This document shows, one piece after another, positions 1 through 9,300 of a DNA stretch of 64,000 nt (positions are counted from its first letter, which is position 1; each line of letters begins with the position of its first letter). The DNA comes from Anisus vortex (lineage: Eukaryota; Mollusca; Gastropoda; Planorbidae), in contig OX421507.1 in the NCBI GenBank assembly GCA_949126835.1, positions 32,254,882-32,318,881 on the forward strand. Reading direction: 5' to 3'. A model generated the notes under the pieces. That model was not told where the DNA came from and did not search any database. It worked only from the letters and a program-made list of their open reading frames with translations. The position numbers and the translations under genes were made by a program.

Positions 1-179
1 TATTATAGTTTATTTATAGTAAATAGTTTTAGTTTCAACCATTTATATCCTAGGCTATATAAATAGACTATAATAGGTCTACACTATAGTATATTATATA
101 TAGTTAGCTATATGACAGGCCGATTTGAATAGTACGACCTATAAATCTGATATATATATAATTTATATAGGCCTATAGC

Positions 180-396
180 CAGGGGCGATGCCAGAATTTT
201 TTTCCAGGGGGGGCTGAACTTTCGCGTGACAAATATTTACCAAATACCAGGGGGGGGGCTAAACTTTCGCGTGACAAAGATTTACCAAATTTTTAGCGAA
301 TTTAGTGCATATTTTAAAAAAATCAGTTAAAAAAATTATTTTTTAATTCCAGGGGGGGCTTAGCCCCCCTCAGCCCCCCCTGTGGCTTCGCCCCTG
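180..396. mobile_element. hAT-type MITE with 8-bp target-site duplication
   Basis: The ends are caggggcgatgcca (180-193) and tggcttcgcccctg (383-396), which are inverted copies of each other with one mismatch in 14. The flanks are identical 8-mers, cctatagc at 172-179 and again at 397-404, the target-site duplication length expected of the hAT superfamily. The interior has no coding capacity. It carries a roughly 44-bp direct duplication (about 203-290) containing gaactttcgcgtgacaaa / aaactttcgcgtgacaaa, and G runs near the left with C runs near the right that could pair. It is a non-autonomous element needing a transposase supplied elsewhere. Superfamily assignment rests only on the duplication length and the TIR style. 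Confidence 0.8.
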
Positions 397-404
397 CCTA
401 TAGC

Positions 405-927
405 TATGTTTATACTGCTCTAGCAGGCTCTATAGTACTCTATATGTACTTGGCCTATATTATAGGCTACTAGTCTAATTCTATCCTATTAATCTAGGCT
501 AAGTAAGAAAAAGTAAAATTAGGCCTACAACGATTTATATTGCAATATATAAGAGAGTAATGCAAAAAATGTGTTGAGACCATGTAGCCTATGTTTATTA
601 AGTTACTGACACATCGATTGCTCTGTACATTAACTGGGTCTGGTTAACCATAGATGCTGAGTAAGCGTATTAAAAATATTATGTATAATAAATGTGTTAC
701 TGGTTCAAATCAATCAGAATGAATTGAAACAATTGCTTTATAATAGTTTAAAAGCTTACATCACACAAAATTAAACCTAACACTCAATAGCTGCTATTGA
801 ATTTTTGTTCCGTTGAATCAGTGACAATAAGATACAAAGATCCAAAGTAAATATAGACCTTCTTTGATACCTAACTATTGTACTTAAACAAGTGAAAGTA
901 ATTATCCTGTCAAACCAAATTGATCCA
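405..927. other. AT-rich intergenic sequence
   Basis: AT-rich sequence with many taggcct-type words and short A/T runs. I see no gene, splice-bounded exon, RNA gene or clear repeat here. Positions 1-171 are of the same character. Confidence 0.5.
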
Positions 928-1147
928 TGGTGTTCACTAGTATTGTGCGGCCGCCATACTTGGGGATTGTGTGGCCAGAACAACGCCCAGCCGCCCTTAC
1001 TTTACCCCAACTAACGTCAGGTGCCCATCAGGGCTGGTGTGACTAATGGCACACCCTAAAGACCCAACAACAAAGCCTTCACAAGGACTCAAACTCAGGG
1101 CCCTCAGTATGCCAGCCAAATTCTGTGCAGCTTGGCCTCTGTGCCCC
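928..1147 (-). mobile_element. tRNA-derived SINE, minus strand
   Basis: Read on the minus strand, this begins with ggggcacagaggccaagctg (a degenerate A-box region), has a weak B box around gagtttgagtcct, and continues into a body with gatgggcacctgac, gttagttggggtaaagta, gggcgttgttctggccacac and a final ctagtgaac. The same order of blocks occurs on the plus strand at 14206-14430, so the two are copies of one family. The B box has drifted, suggesting an old, transcriptionally dead copy. SINEs of this kind are RNA polymerase III transcripts moved by a partner LINE. Confidence 0.75.
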
Positions 1148-1688
1148 TATCACGATTATGTTCAGGAAGACAATTTGTGTGATTCCTCACACTTGTTGTT
1201 GTTTTTTCTTGCTTGAATTGTATTTATATATCCGATGGAGAAATATTTTTGTATCCATAACTCAAGAATAATTCTAATAATGAATTGTATTAATATTATT
1301 GATAATAATATATGCTTTTTTTCCAATGTTCAGTCATATATTTGTATAAGTCCTAACTCTGGCTATTATTTTTTTCAGACATGATGCATTAAGTTCTACA
1401 TTCAACTGTTGCCAACACTGTTTGGAAATTCATACACCATGGAATCCTTCATCATTACATCAAACTAAAGAAAGAACATTCATTTCTGTTAGGGTTGCAC
1501 GCATTTCCTTTGCTGGGTAATATTGGGATTTAGATAAAGAGAAAAGAATCCTCAGGCACGTGGGATTTCTTTTATTGATTGTTAGGCATAGGTAGTTAAA
1601 GGCAAGGGTGAAACTGGTGTTGCGGCTGAACACTGGTGACTTCCTGGCTAGTTGAGTAAGATAGTTCTTAGTAGAAATAGGTTTAATA
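1148..1688. other. Unassigned AT-rich sequence
   Basis: Mostly AT-rich, slightly less so from about 1460. An 82-codon open frame exists on the minus strand at 1460-1708, but it has no recognisable domain and no convincing splice sites, so it is not called as a gene. No repeat unit is obvious. Confidence 0.4.
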
Positions 1689-1716
1689 CAGAGATCTTGG
1701 GCACGCAAGATCTCTG
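1689..1716. other. Perfect 10-bp inverted repeat (stem-loop)
   Basis: cagagatctt at 1689-1698 is exactly complementary to aagatctctg at 1707-1716, separated by the 8-nt loop gggcacgc. Pairing does not extend beyond the arms. No T run follows it, so it does not look like a terminator. It could be the end-to-end remnant of a foldback insertion or chance; function unknown. Confidence 0.6.
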
Positions 1717-1984
1717 AGATTGTGCTAGGTATGGGCAGCCGACTGTGTTTGCCTAAACTAGATGGGACGGGTAGGATATTATTAGCTTTTCAAGTAGCAT
1801 AATGGGGGTTGGATAAGTAAAGGAATTGCAGTTGCACAGGAAACACAAGGGCAATCTGAACTTTCAATCATCATCAACCAGCTGTTGAGTACATTCAAAA
1901 GTCTTCTTAATAAAATGGATTATTTCGTTTAGCTGTTTAAACATTGTGCAATATTTGGTATTTGCCCTTTTTCCCCAATTTCTA
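1717..1984. other. Unassigned sequence
   Basis: Mixed composition with no feature I can name. It separates the stem-loop from the cttcaagga-type repeat that begins near 1985. Confidence 0.4.
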
Positions 1985-2345
1985 CAAGTCTTCAAGATTT
2001 AACACTTTTGGCGATGCATGCAGTTTCAACAAGTCTTCAAGGATCAACATGGAGCCTACAATTTCAGCAAACTTGTGTTTTGAGTCTTCAAGAATAAATT
2101 AACATTTCATCAACTTATGCTGTTAAACAGCAAAAACAGGATTAGCAAGGATTCCATATTATAACAAAACTTGTGTGGTTACAAAAATTCTTCAAGGATT
2201 AGCAAGGATTAATTCAGCAGCTTATGCTGCTTTCTTCAAAGATCAACAAGGATTCATGGATTTACAAACTTATGTTAATTTGCAGCCTGCATTAAATAGT
2301 GACTTTATATTTTTGTGGTGTAATTCTTCAAGAAGTAGTTAACAG
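1985..2345 (+). repeat. Degenerate cttcaaggat repeat region
   Basis: Variants of cttcaaggatyaacaaggatt recur near 1990, 2034, 2085, 2190, 2235 and 2326, and (a/g)acttatgctg-type segments recur near 2113, 2220 and 2266. Spacing is irregular, so this looks like an old minisatellite eroded by mutation and indels. No coding frame is supported. Confidence 0.5.
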
Positions 2346-2676
2346 TGTTGGCAACATATGCAAATTCAAGTTTCTAGTAATACTGGCTACTGGAAGATGA
2401 TTTAAAATGAAACCATGAAATAGATGCACAAAAGGTTAGTACTTAATGAGAGATTTCAATTAAAATGTTTTGGGCTAACATAGAACTTGTCATATAAAGA
2501 GCAATTGCAGGTTAAATAATTATTATTGATTGGTTTAAATTTTTTGATTTGATTAACCTTGTTTTAATGAACATTGAAGGGCCTATGTGATAATTTTTTC
2601 ATAACAAAAATCTGTTCACAGTACTCTTATCATTTTTGTTATGTTTGGCTTTATAAAAAAATATTTTTTCTTATAG

Positions 2677-2780
2677 CTTCCTCGATGCCTGTCTGCACAA
2701 GTCCCCCAAAGACATCTGCAGGAACCGGCCACTTTTCAACAGAAAGGACCCAAGTCGATGTTGAACTACACCAGGAAAAG
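2677..2780 (+). CDS. Possible internal coding exon, unknown gene
   Basis: A 104-bp segment has the marks of an internal exon. A T-rich tract ends in ttttttcttatag immediately before 2677 (acceptor), and ccaggaaaag at its end is followed by gtaagaacc (donor, near consensus). The frame that stays open enters at codon position 2 and leaves in phase 0, giving about 34 residues that begin SSMPVCTSPPKTSAG and end VELHQEK. The peptide is polar, with Ser/Thr/Pro then Glu/Gln, and matches no domain I recognise. Base composition is clearly less AT-rich than the flanks. No partner exon was found nearby, and the next 60 kb downstream is mainly satellite, so the rest of a gene would lie upstream of the window or across very long introns. 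It could also be an untranslated exon, a pseudoexon or chance. Confidence 0.35.
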
Positions 2781-3191
2781 GTAAGAACCTTTTTTTTTAA
2801 AAAAAACAAAAAAAAACAGTAAAACCTTGACTCTATGGACTTTGGTTGTAACTAGGTTGTGGAGCAGGAAGGGGAAATCTGCCCCAACTCCTGTCAATTT
2901 ATTTCAGCTCCAAGCTAAAGTTGATTAACCCTTATTGTTACATATTGAAAATAATAATTTTCAGTACAATTTGCCAAACAATGTCAATACATTTCATTTA
3001 TTTAAAAAATCAGTTACTTGATGAAATTTGTGATGCTTGGAGACAATAATTTGTTTCAATGGCTTCTCCTGTGCACTGCTCTACATCCTTGGTTTAAATG
3101 ACAAGCCTTTTAGTCTAGAACATTAACAGCTTTTTAAAACCTTTTTCTTCCTTCTAGATCAACTGATCTTTGTCTTTACACACAGATAGCT
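2781..3191 (+). other. AT-rich sequence, possible intron
   Basis: Begins with the donor-like gtaagaacc and continues as AT-rich sequence with A/T runs. No further exon-like segment is apparent. Confidence 0.4.
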
Positions 3192-3296
3192 TAACACATA
3201 ATTTCATAAGGCAGGGCTGCCTACTGATTTATAATTTGTATTGTAAAATGTAACAACTTCTATTCATTATTTTAATTACAAACCATTTGAATCACT
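3192..3296 (+). repeat. Direct repeat, copy 1 (about 105 bp)
   Basis: Runs from taacacataatttcataagg to accatttgaatcact. It recurs at 3488-3592 with only a few differences (for example ataatttgtattg against atattttgcattg). Copies are 296 bp apart and the sequence between them is also loosely similar, so a tandem duplication of about 296 bp is likely. Confidence 0.85.
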
Positions 3297-3487
3297 CATG
3301 CCCTGTTCCTACCCTGTGTAAACACATTCACCCTTATTATTGAACAGCTTTAACAGACAACCCTGCCTATTTGTCTATTGAGAATCAATGTTTTAGTGCT
3401 TACTTTTAACAACTGCATGAAAATCTGGACTCCCTTCTTAATTGTCTGTTGAATATCAAGGTTTTACTGTTATTTTTTTTAAAAGTC

Positions 3488-3592
3488 TAACACATAATTT
3501 CATAAGGCAGGGCTGCCTACTGATTTATATTTTGCATTGTAAAATGTAACAACTTCTATTCATTATTTTAATAACAAACCATTTGAATCACT
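3488..3592 (+). repeat. Direct repeat, copy 2 (about 105 bp)
   Basis: Second copy of the repeat at 3192-3296, containing the same aaggcagggctgcctactga and acaacttctattcattattt segments. It is followed by non-repeated AT-rich sequence. Confidence 0.85.
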
Positions 3593-3729
3593 GCCTTAAA
3601 ATATTGCCAACTGTCAGCTTTAAGTTGTTTCCCTCAAGTGAATAAAGTTAAGAAATCTAATAATAATGTAGACTCATTCTTTTGTAATAATTAAAAGTAA
3701 AGTAGATCTAAATCAACACCACTAGGTTT

Positions 3730-3941
3730 AGTCAGTATATACAGATTACCTGACACTACAATACATGACTGGTCAGTATATACAGATCACCTGACACTAC
3801 AATACATGACTGGTCAGTATATACAGATCACCTGACACTATAATACATGACTGGTCAGTATATACAGATCACCTGACACTACAATAGATGACTGGTCAGT
3901 ATATACAGATCACCTGACACTACAATACAGGACTGGTCAGT
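3730..3941 (+). repeat. 41-bp minisatellite, 5 copies
   Basis: Five head-to-tail units at 41-bp spacing (boundaries near 3771, 3812, 3853, 3894, 3935), each with ggtcagtatatacagatcac and a cctgacacta..atacatgact half. Copies differ at one to three positions, and the first is the most diverged (agattacc). Each unit contains the palindrome gtatatac and a gtcag/ctgac inverted pair. Confidence 0.95.
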
Positions 3942-4257
3942 GCAATCAGCAAACAAATAGAAAAGAACATGAAAAATGCTGTTATTTGGATAATGGGTCC
4001 TTAATTGGATCACCTACTTAAAATAACAACACAAAACATAAAACAACTATCAATGCCATCCAAAATCTAAACTTAGAAAGAATAAATGAGTAAGAACATA
4101 TTGAACACTTGATTTATTCTTAACCATCAAACCAGGACTAGTAATAGATTAGAAAATATTGTCAGAGTATGGCACAGGAAAAAAAATATGAAAAAAACGC
4201 AAAAGAATAATATAATTATTCTCTAATTTAATAAATAAATAATTTATCTCTGGAATA
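3942..4257. other. AT-rich sequence
   Basis: A-rich sequence with no gene or repeat noticed, ending at the TA that flanks the TIR element starting at 4258. Confidence 0.4.
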
Positions 4258-4555
4258 CCGTATATACTCGCCTATTGGCCATTTTATCATGCTCATTGAG
4301 TGTTGGTCCCATGTTTCAGTCATAGAGTAGTGATTATTCCCATTATGCTTTATTCCCTAGAAGTAAGGGTGTGACCTATATGCGGCATCTATATATATAT
4401 ATATGATATACATATATATAAGATCTGTATGTGTGTTTAACCATTCAAATTGGTTTATTTATATCTATATATATATAAAAAGTCCCCATTGTCAATTTGA
4501 AAAGGTTATCTTATTGCCTCATGTTATACTTTTGCGATTTCAATTTGGACATTGC

Positions 4556-4620
4556 TAGCTAAGTGGTTAATGTATTGGACTGCCATGCATGCGACCCTGG
4601 TTCAATTCTCCAGTTAGTCT
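4556..4620 (+). mobile_element. tRNA-like SINE head (Pol III box remnant)
   Basis: tagctaagtggttaatg (4556-4572) fits an A box and ggttcaattc (4599-4608) fits a B box, with tRNA-like spacing and an intervening ggactgccatgcatgcg segment. The arms do not pair well enough for a working tRNA, so a SINE head is more likely. The continuation (ctccagttagtct, then T-rich) is repeated at the far end of the adjoining minisatellite near 5400. Confidence 0.55.
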
Positions 4621-4685
4621 GTAATTTTTTAGAATATTTTTTTTATATTGATTAATATTGAATTGCTTAAAAAAAAAAGATGTAA

Positions 4686-5396
4686 ATCGGACTGCCATGG
4701 GGTTGACACAGGTCTGAGTGAGTAACTTATCGGACTGCCATGGGGTTGACACAGGTCTGAGTGAGTAACTTATCAGACTGCCATGGGGTTGACACAGGTC
4801 TGAGTGAGTAACTTATCGGACTGCCATGGGGTTGACACGGGTCTGAGTAACTTATCGGACTGCCATGGGGTTGACACAGGTCTGAGTGAGTAACTTATCG
4901 GACTGCCATGGGGTTGACACAGGTCTGAGTGAGTAACTTATCGGACTGCCATGCGGTTGACACAGGTCTGAGTGAGTAACTTATCGGACTGCCATGGGGT
5001 TGACACAGGTCTGAGTGAGTAACTTATCAGACTGCCATGGGGTTGACACAGGTCTGAGTGAGTAACTTATCGGACTGCCATGGGGTTGACACAAGTCTGA
5101 GTGAGTAACTTATCGGACTGCCATGGGGTTGACACGGGTCTCAGTAACTTATCGGACTGCCATGGGTTTGACACAGGTCTGAGTGAGTAACTTATCGGAC
5201 TGCCATGGGGTTGACACAGGTCTGAGTGAGTAACTTATCGGACTGCCATGGGGTTGACACAGGTCTGAGTGAGTAACTTATCGGACTGCCATGGGGTTGA
5301 CACAGGTCTGAGTGAGTAACTTATCGGACTGCCATGGGGTTGACACAGGTCTGAGTGAGTAACTTATCGGACTGCCATGCGGTTGACACAGGTTTT
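4686..5396 (+). repeat. 43-bp minisatellite, about 17 copies
   Basis: Units contain atcggactgccatggggttg and acacaggtctgagtgagtaa. Two copies (near 4815 and 5112) are 4 bp shorter, with gggtct(g/c)agtaactt, and a few carry atcag or atgcgg variants. The last copy is cut into ggttttattctccagttagt, which resembles the sequence after the tRNA-like B box at 4599. The array therefore sits between two copies of the same flank and seems to have expanded from the anticodon-arm region of that SINE head. Confidence 0.95.
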
Positions 5397-5749
5397 ATTC
5401 TCCAGTTAGTCTCTACTTTTTTTTCAATTTTTTTTTTCAATTAATTTCACTTAAAAAAATAGTTGTCAATCCACGGCATCACCTGGCAATTTAGCTTTTG
5501 GTTAAATAAAAAGACTTGACTATTATATTCCCGATATCAGTATTATTTAAAAATTACATTCCTAAATATCTTCAATTAAAAAATAATTGTAAAAATTATT
5601 TGATCTATAGCATTCTGTTTTTTTTTTCTCGGGCAATGCCGTGGAATTTAGCTTGACTACCTGTAAAAAAAAATCCTGAATTAAGTGTGCAACCTATCCA
5701 TCGGTGCAACCTATCTATTGGTGCAACCTAAATGCGAGTATATACGGTA

Positions 5750-6300
5750 AATGCAACACATATACAATCCTACTGTCCTGCATTTTGAAGATTTTACCAG
5801 CGAAGACGCTAAAACATTTCCAGACCATCACATTAATATGCATTAAGTCTTTAAAATAGCATAATGATACAAACGCATAAAAATGCCTGAACAATAATTC
5901 TATTTTTTTTTTTTTATATTTTATAATAAGAAAAAGTCATTGCAGAAATTAAAAATAATTGTAAAATGATTTGATTTGATCTGCAATGTCTACACTATAA
6001 TTTTCACCGATAGGCCCTAGAAAGTAGTCTAGTATCAAAATATTGAACATAGAATAGGAAAAGGATGAAAGATCCTTCCTAAAAACAATAATATCAATGT
6101 TCCCAAGAAAAAGATTGAAAAACTAATCTTTTAACATTTTCTTTTAAGAGGAGTGGAATCTACAAAATGAGACATTACCATTCAAAAAAACAAACACTAG
6201 CCTTTAAAATGGGACTAATGAAATTTGTTCCACAAAAAAAAAAAGATTTATTTTCACCATCTTTCACTAAAAATAGCTCTTTGACAATGTAGATTTAACT
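5750..6300. other. AT-rich sequence with A runs
   Basis: A-rich and T-rich stretches with no gene, RNA or repeat that I can identify. Confidence 0.45.
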
Positions 6301-9300
6301 CAAGTGTTAGTAATGTTAGATAAGTTAATAGAATATCAAAGTAAGTGCATATCACACATAAACTTACACACACACACCTATACACACACACTAAGTGGTA
6401 GTAATGTTAGTTAATAGAACATCATTAGTGTATGTCACAATACACTTGCACACGCCTATACACACACCTATACACACACACTAAGTGGTAGTAATGTTAG
6501 TTAATAGAACATCATTAGTTTATGTCACAATACACTTGCACACGCCTATACACACACACTAAGTGGTAGTAATGTTAGTTAATAGAACATCATTAGTTTA
6601 TGTCACAATACACTTGCACACGCCTATACACACACACTAAGTGGTAGTAATGTTAGTTAATAGAACATCATTAGTTTATGTCACAATACACTTGCACACC
6701 CCTATACACACGCCTATACACACACACTAAGTGGTAGTAATGTTAGTTAATAGAACATCATTAGTGTATGTCACAATACACTTGCACACACCTATACACA
6801 CACACACTAAGTGGTAGTAATGTTAGTTAATAGAACATCATTAGTTTATGTCACAATACACTTGCACACGCCTATACACACACCTATACACACACACTAA
6901 GTGGTAGTAATGTTAGTTAATAGAACATCATTAGTGTATGTCACAATACACTTGCACACACCTATACACACACACACTAAGTGGTAGTAATGTTAGTTAA
7001 TAGAACATCATTAGTTTATGTCACAATACACTTGCACACGCCTATACACACACCTATACACACACACTAAGTGGTAGTAATGTTAGTTAATAGAACATCA
7101 TTAGTGTATGTCACAATACACTTGCACACACCTATACACACACCTATACACACACACTAAGTGGTAGTAATGTTAGTTAATAGAACATCATTAGTTTATG
7201 TCACAATACACTTGCACACGCCTATACACACACCTATACACACACACTAAGTGGTAGTAATGTTAGTTAATAGAACATCATTAGTGTATGTCACAATACA
7301 CTTGCACACACCTATACACACACACACTAAGTGGTAGTAATGTTAGTTAATAGAACATCATTAGTTTATGTCACAATACACTTGCACACGCCTATACACA
7401 CACACTAAGTGGTAGTAATGTTAGTTAATAGAACATCATTAGTTTATGTCACAATACACTTGCGCACACCTATACACACACCTATACACACACACTCAGT
7501 GGTAGTAATGTTAGTTAATAGAACATCATTAGTTTATGTCACAATACACTTGCACACGCCTATACACACACCTATACACACACACTAAGTGGTAGTAATG
7601 TTAGTTAATAGAACATCATTAGTGTATGTCACAATACACTTGCACACACCTATACACACACACTAAGTGGTAGTAATGTTAGTTAATAGAACATCATTAG
7701 TGTATGTCACAATACACTTGCACACCCCTATACACACACCTATACACACACACTAAGTGGTAGTAATGTTAGTTAATAGAACATCATTAGTGTATGTCAC
7801 AATACACTTGCACACGCCTATACACACACACTAAGTGGTAGTAATGTTAGTTAATAGAACATCATTAGTGTATGTCACAATACACTTGCACACGCCTATA
7901 CACACACACTAAGTGGTAGTAATGTTAGTTAATAGAACATCATTAGTGTATGTCACAATACACTTGCACACGCCTATACACACACACACTAAGTGGTAGT
8001 AATGTTAGTTAATAGAACATCATTAGTGTATGTCACAATACACTTGCACACGCCTATACACACACACACTAAGTGGTAGTAATGTTAGTTAATAGAACAT
8101 CATTAGTGTATGTCACAATACACTTGCACACGCCTATACACACACACACTAAGTGGTAGTAATGTTAGTTAATAGAACATCATTAGTGTATGTCACAATA
8201 CACTTGCACACGCCTATACACACACACTAAGTGGTAGTAATGTTAGTTAATAGAACATCATTAGTGTATGTCACAATACACTTGCGCACACCTATACACA
8301 CACCTATACACACACACTCAGTGGTAGTAATGTTAGTTAATAGAACATCATTAGTGTATGTCACAATACACTTGCACACGCCTATACACACACCTATACA
8401 CACACACTAAGTGGTAGTAATGTTAGTTAATAGAACATCATTAGTTTATGTCACAATACACTTGCACACGCCTATACACACACCTATACACACACACTAA
8501 GTGGTAGTAATGTTAGTTAATAGAACATCATTAGTGTATGTCACAATACACTTGCACACCCCTATACACACACCTATACACACACACACTAAGTGGTAGT
8601 AATGTTAGTTAATAGAACATCATTAGTGTATGTCACAATACACTTGCACACGCCTATACACACACCTATACACACACACACTAAGTGGTAGTAATGTTAG
8701 TTAATAGAACATCATTAGTGTATGTCACAATACACTTGCACACGCCTATACACACACACTAAGTGGTAGTAATGTTAGTTAATAGAACATCATTAGTTTA
8801 TGTCACAATACACTTGCACACGCCTATACACACACACACTAAGTGGTAGTAATGTTAGTTAATAGAACATCATTAGTGTATGTCACAATACACTTGCACA
8901 CGCCTATACACACACACTAAGTGGTAGTAATGTTAGTTAATAGAACATCATTAGTGTATGTCACAATACACTTGCACACACCTATACACACACACACTAA
9001 GTGGTAGTAATGTTAGTTAATAGAACATCATTAGTGTATGTCACAATACACTTGCACACGCCTATACACACACACTAAGTGGTAGTAATGTTAGTTAATA
9101 GAACATCATTAGTGTATGTCACAATACACTTGCACACCCCTATACACACACCTATACACACACACTAAGTGGTAGTAATGTTAGTTAATAGAACATCATT
9201 AGTGTATGTCACAATACACTTGCACACGCCTATACACACACACTAAGTGGTAGTAATGTTAGTTAATAGAACATCATTAGTGTATGTCACAATACACTTG

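Larger units (their letters stand above)
4258..5747. mobile_element. TIR element, TA target site, carrying a minisatellite
   Basis: ccgtatatactcgc at 4258-4271 and its exact complement gcgagtatatacgg at 5734-5747 form 14-bp terminal inverted repeats, each flanked outward by TA (4256-4257 and 5748-5749), as for Tc1/mariner-like elements. Subterminal DNA supports one element: the right end has three ggtgcaacctat repeats, and the left interior has the related ggtgtgacctatatgcgg. No transposase is visible. The interior holds a tRNA-like segment and a 43-bp tandem array that make up much of its length, so the original element was probably far shorter. Alternatively two related MITEs in opposite orientation flank the array. 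Confidence 0.6.

Noticed and set aside
777..983. 68-codon minus-strand open frame
   Set aside because: It partly overlaps the minus-strand SINE and has no recognisable domain.
1460..1708. 82-codon minus-strand open frame
   Set aside because: No domain, splice context or similarity recognised. Its 5' end runs into the perfect stem-loop. Kept only as an unassigned region.
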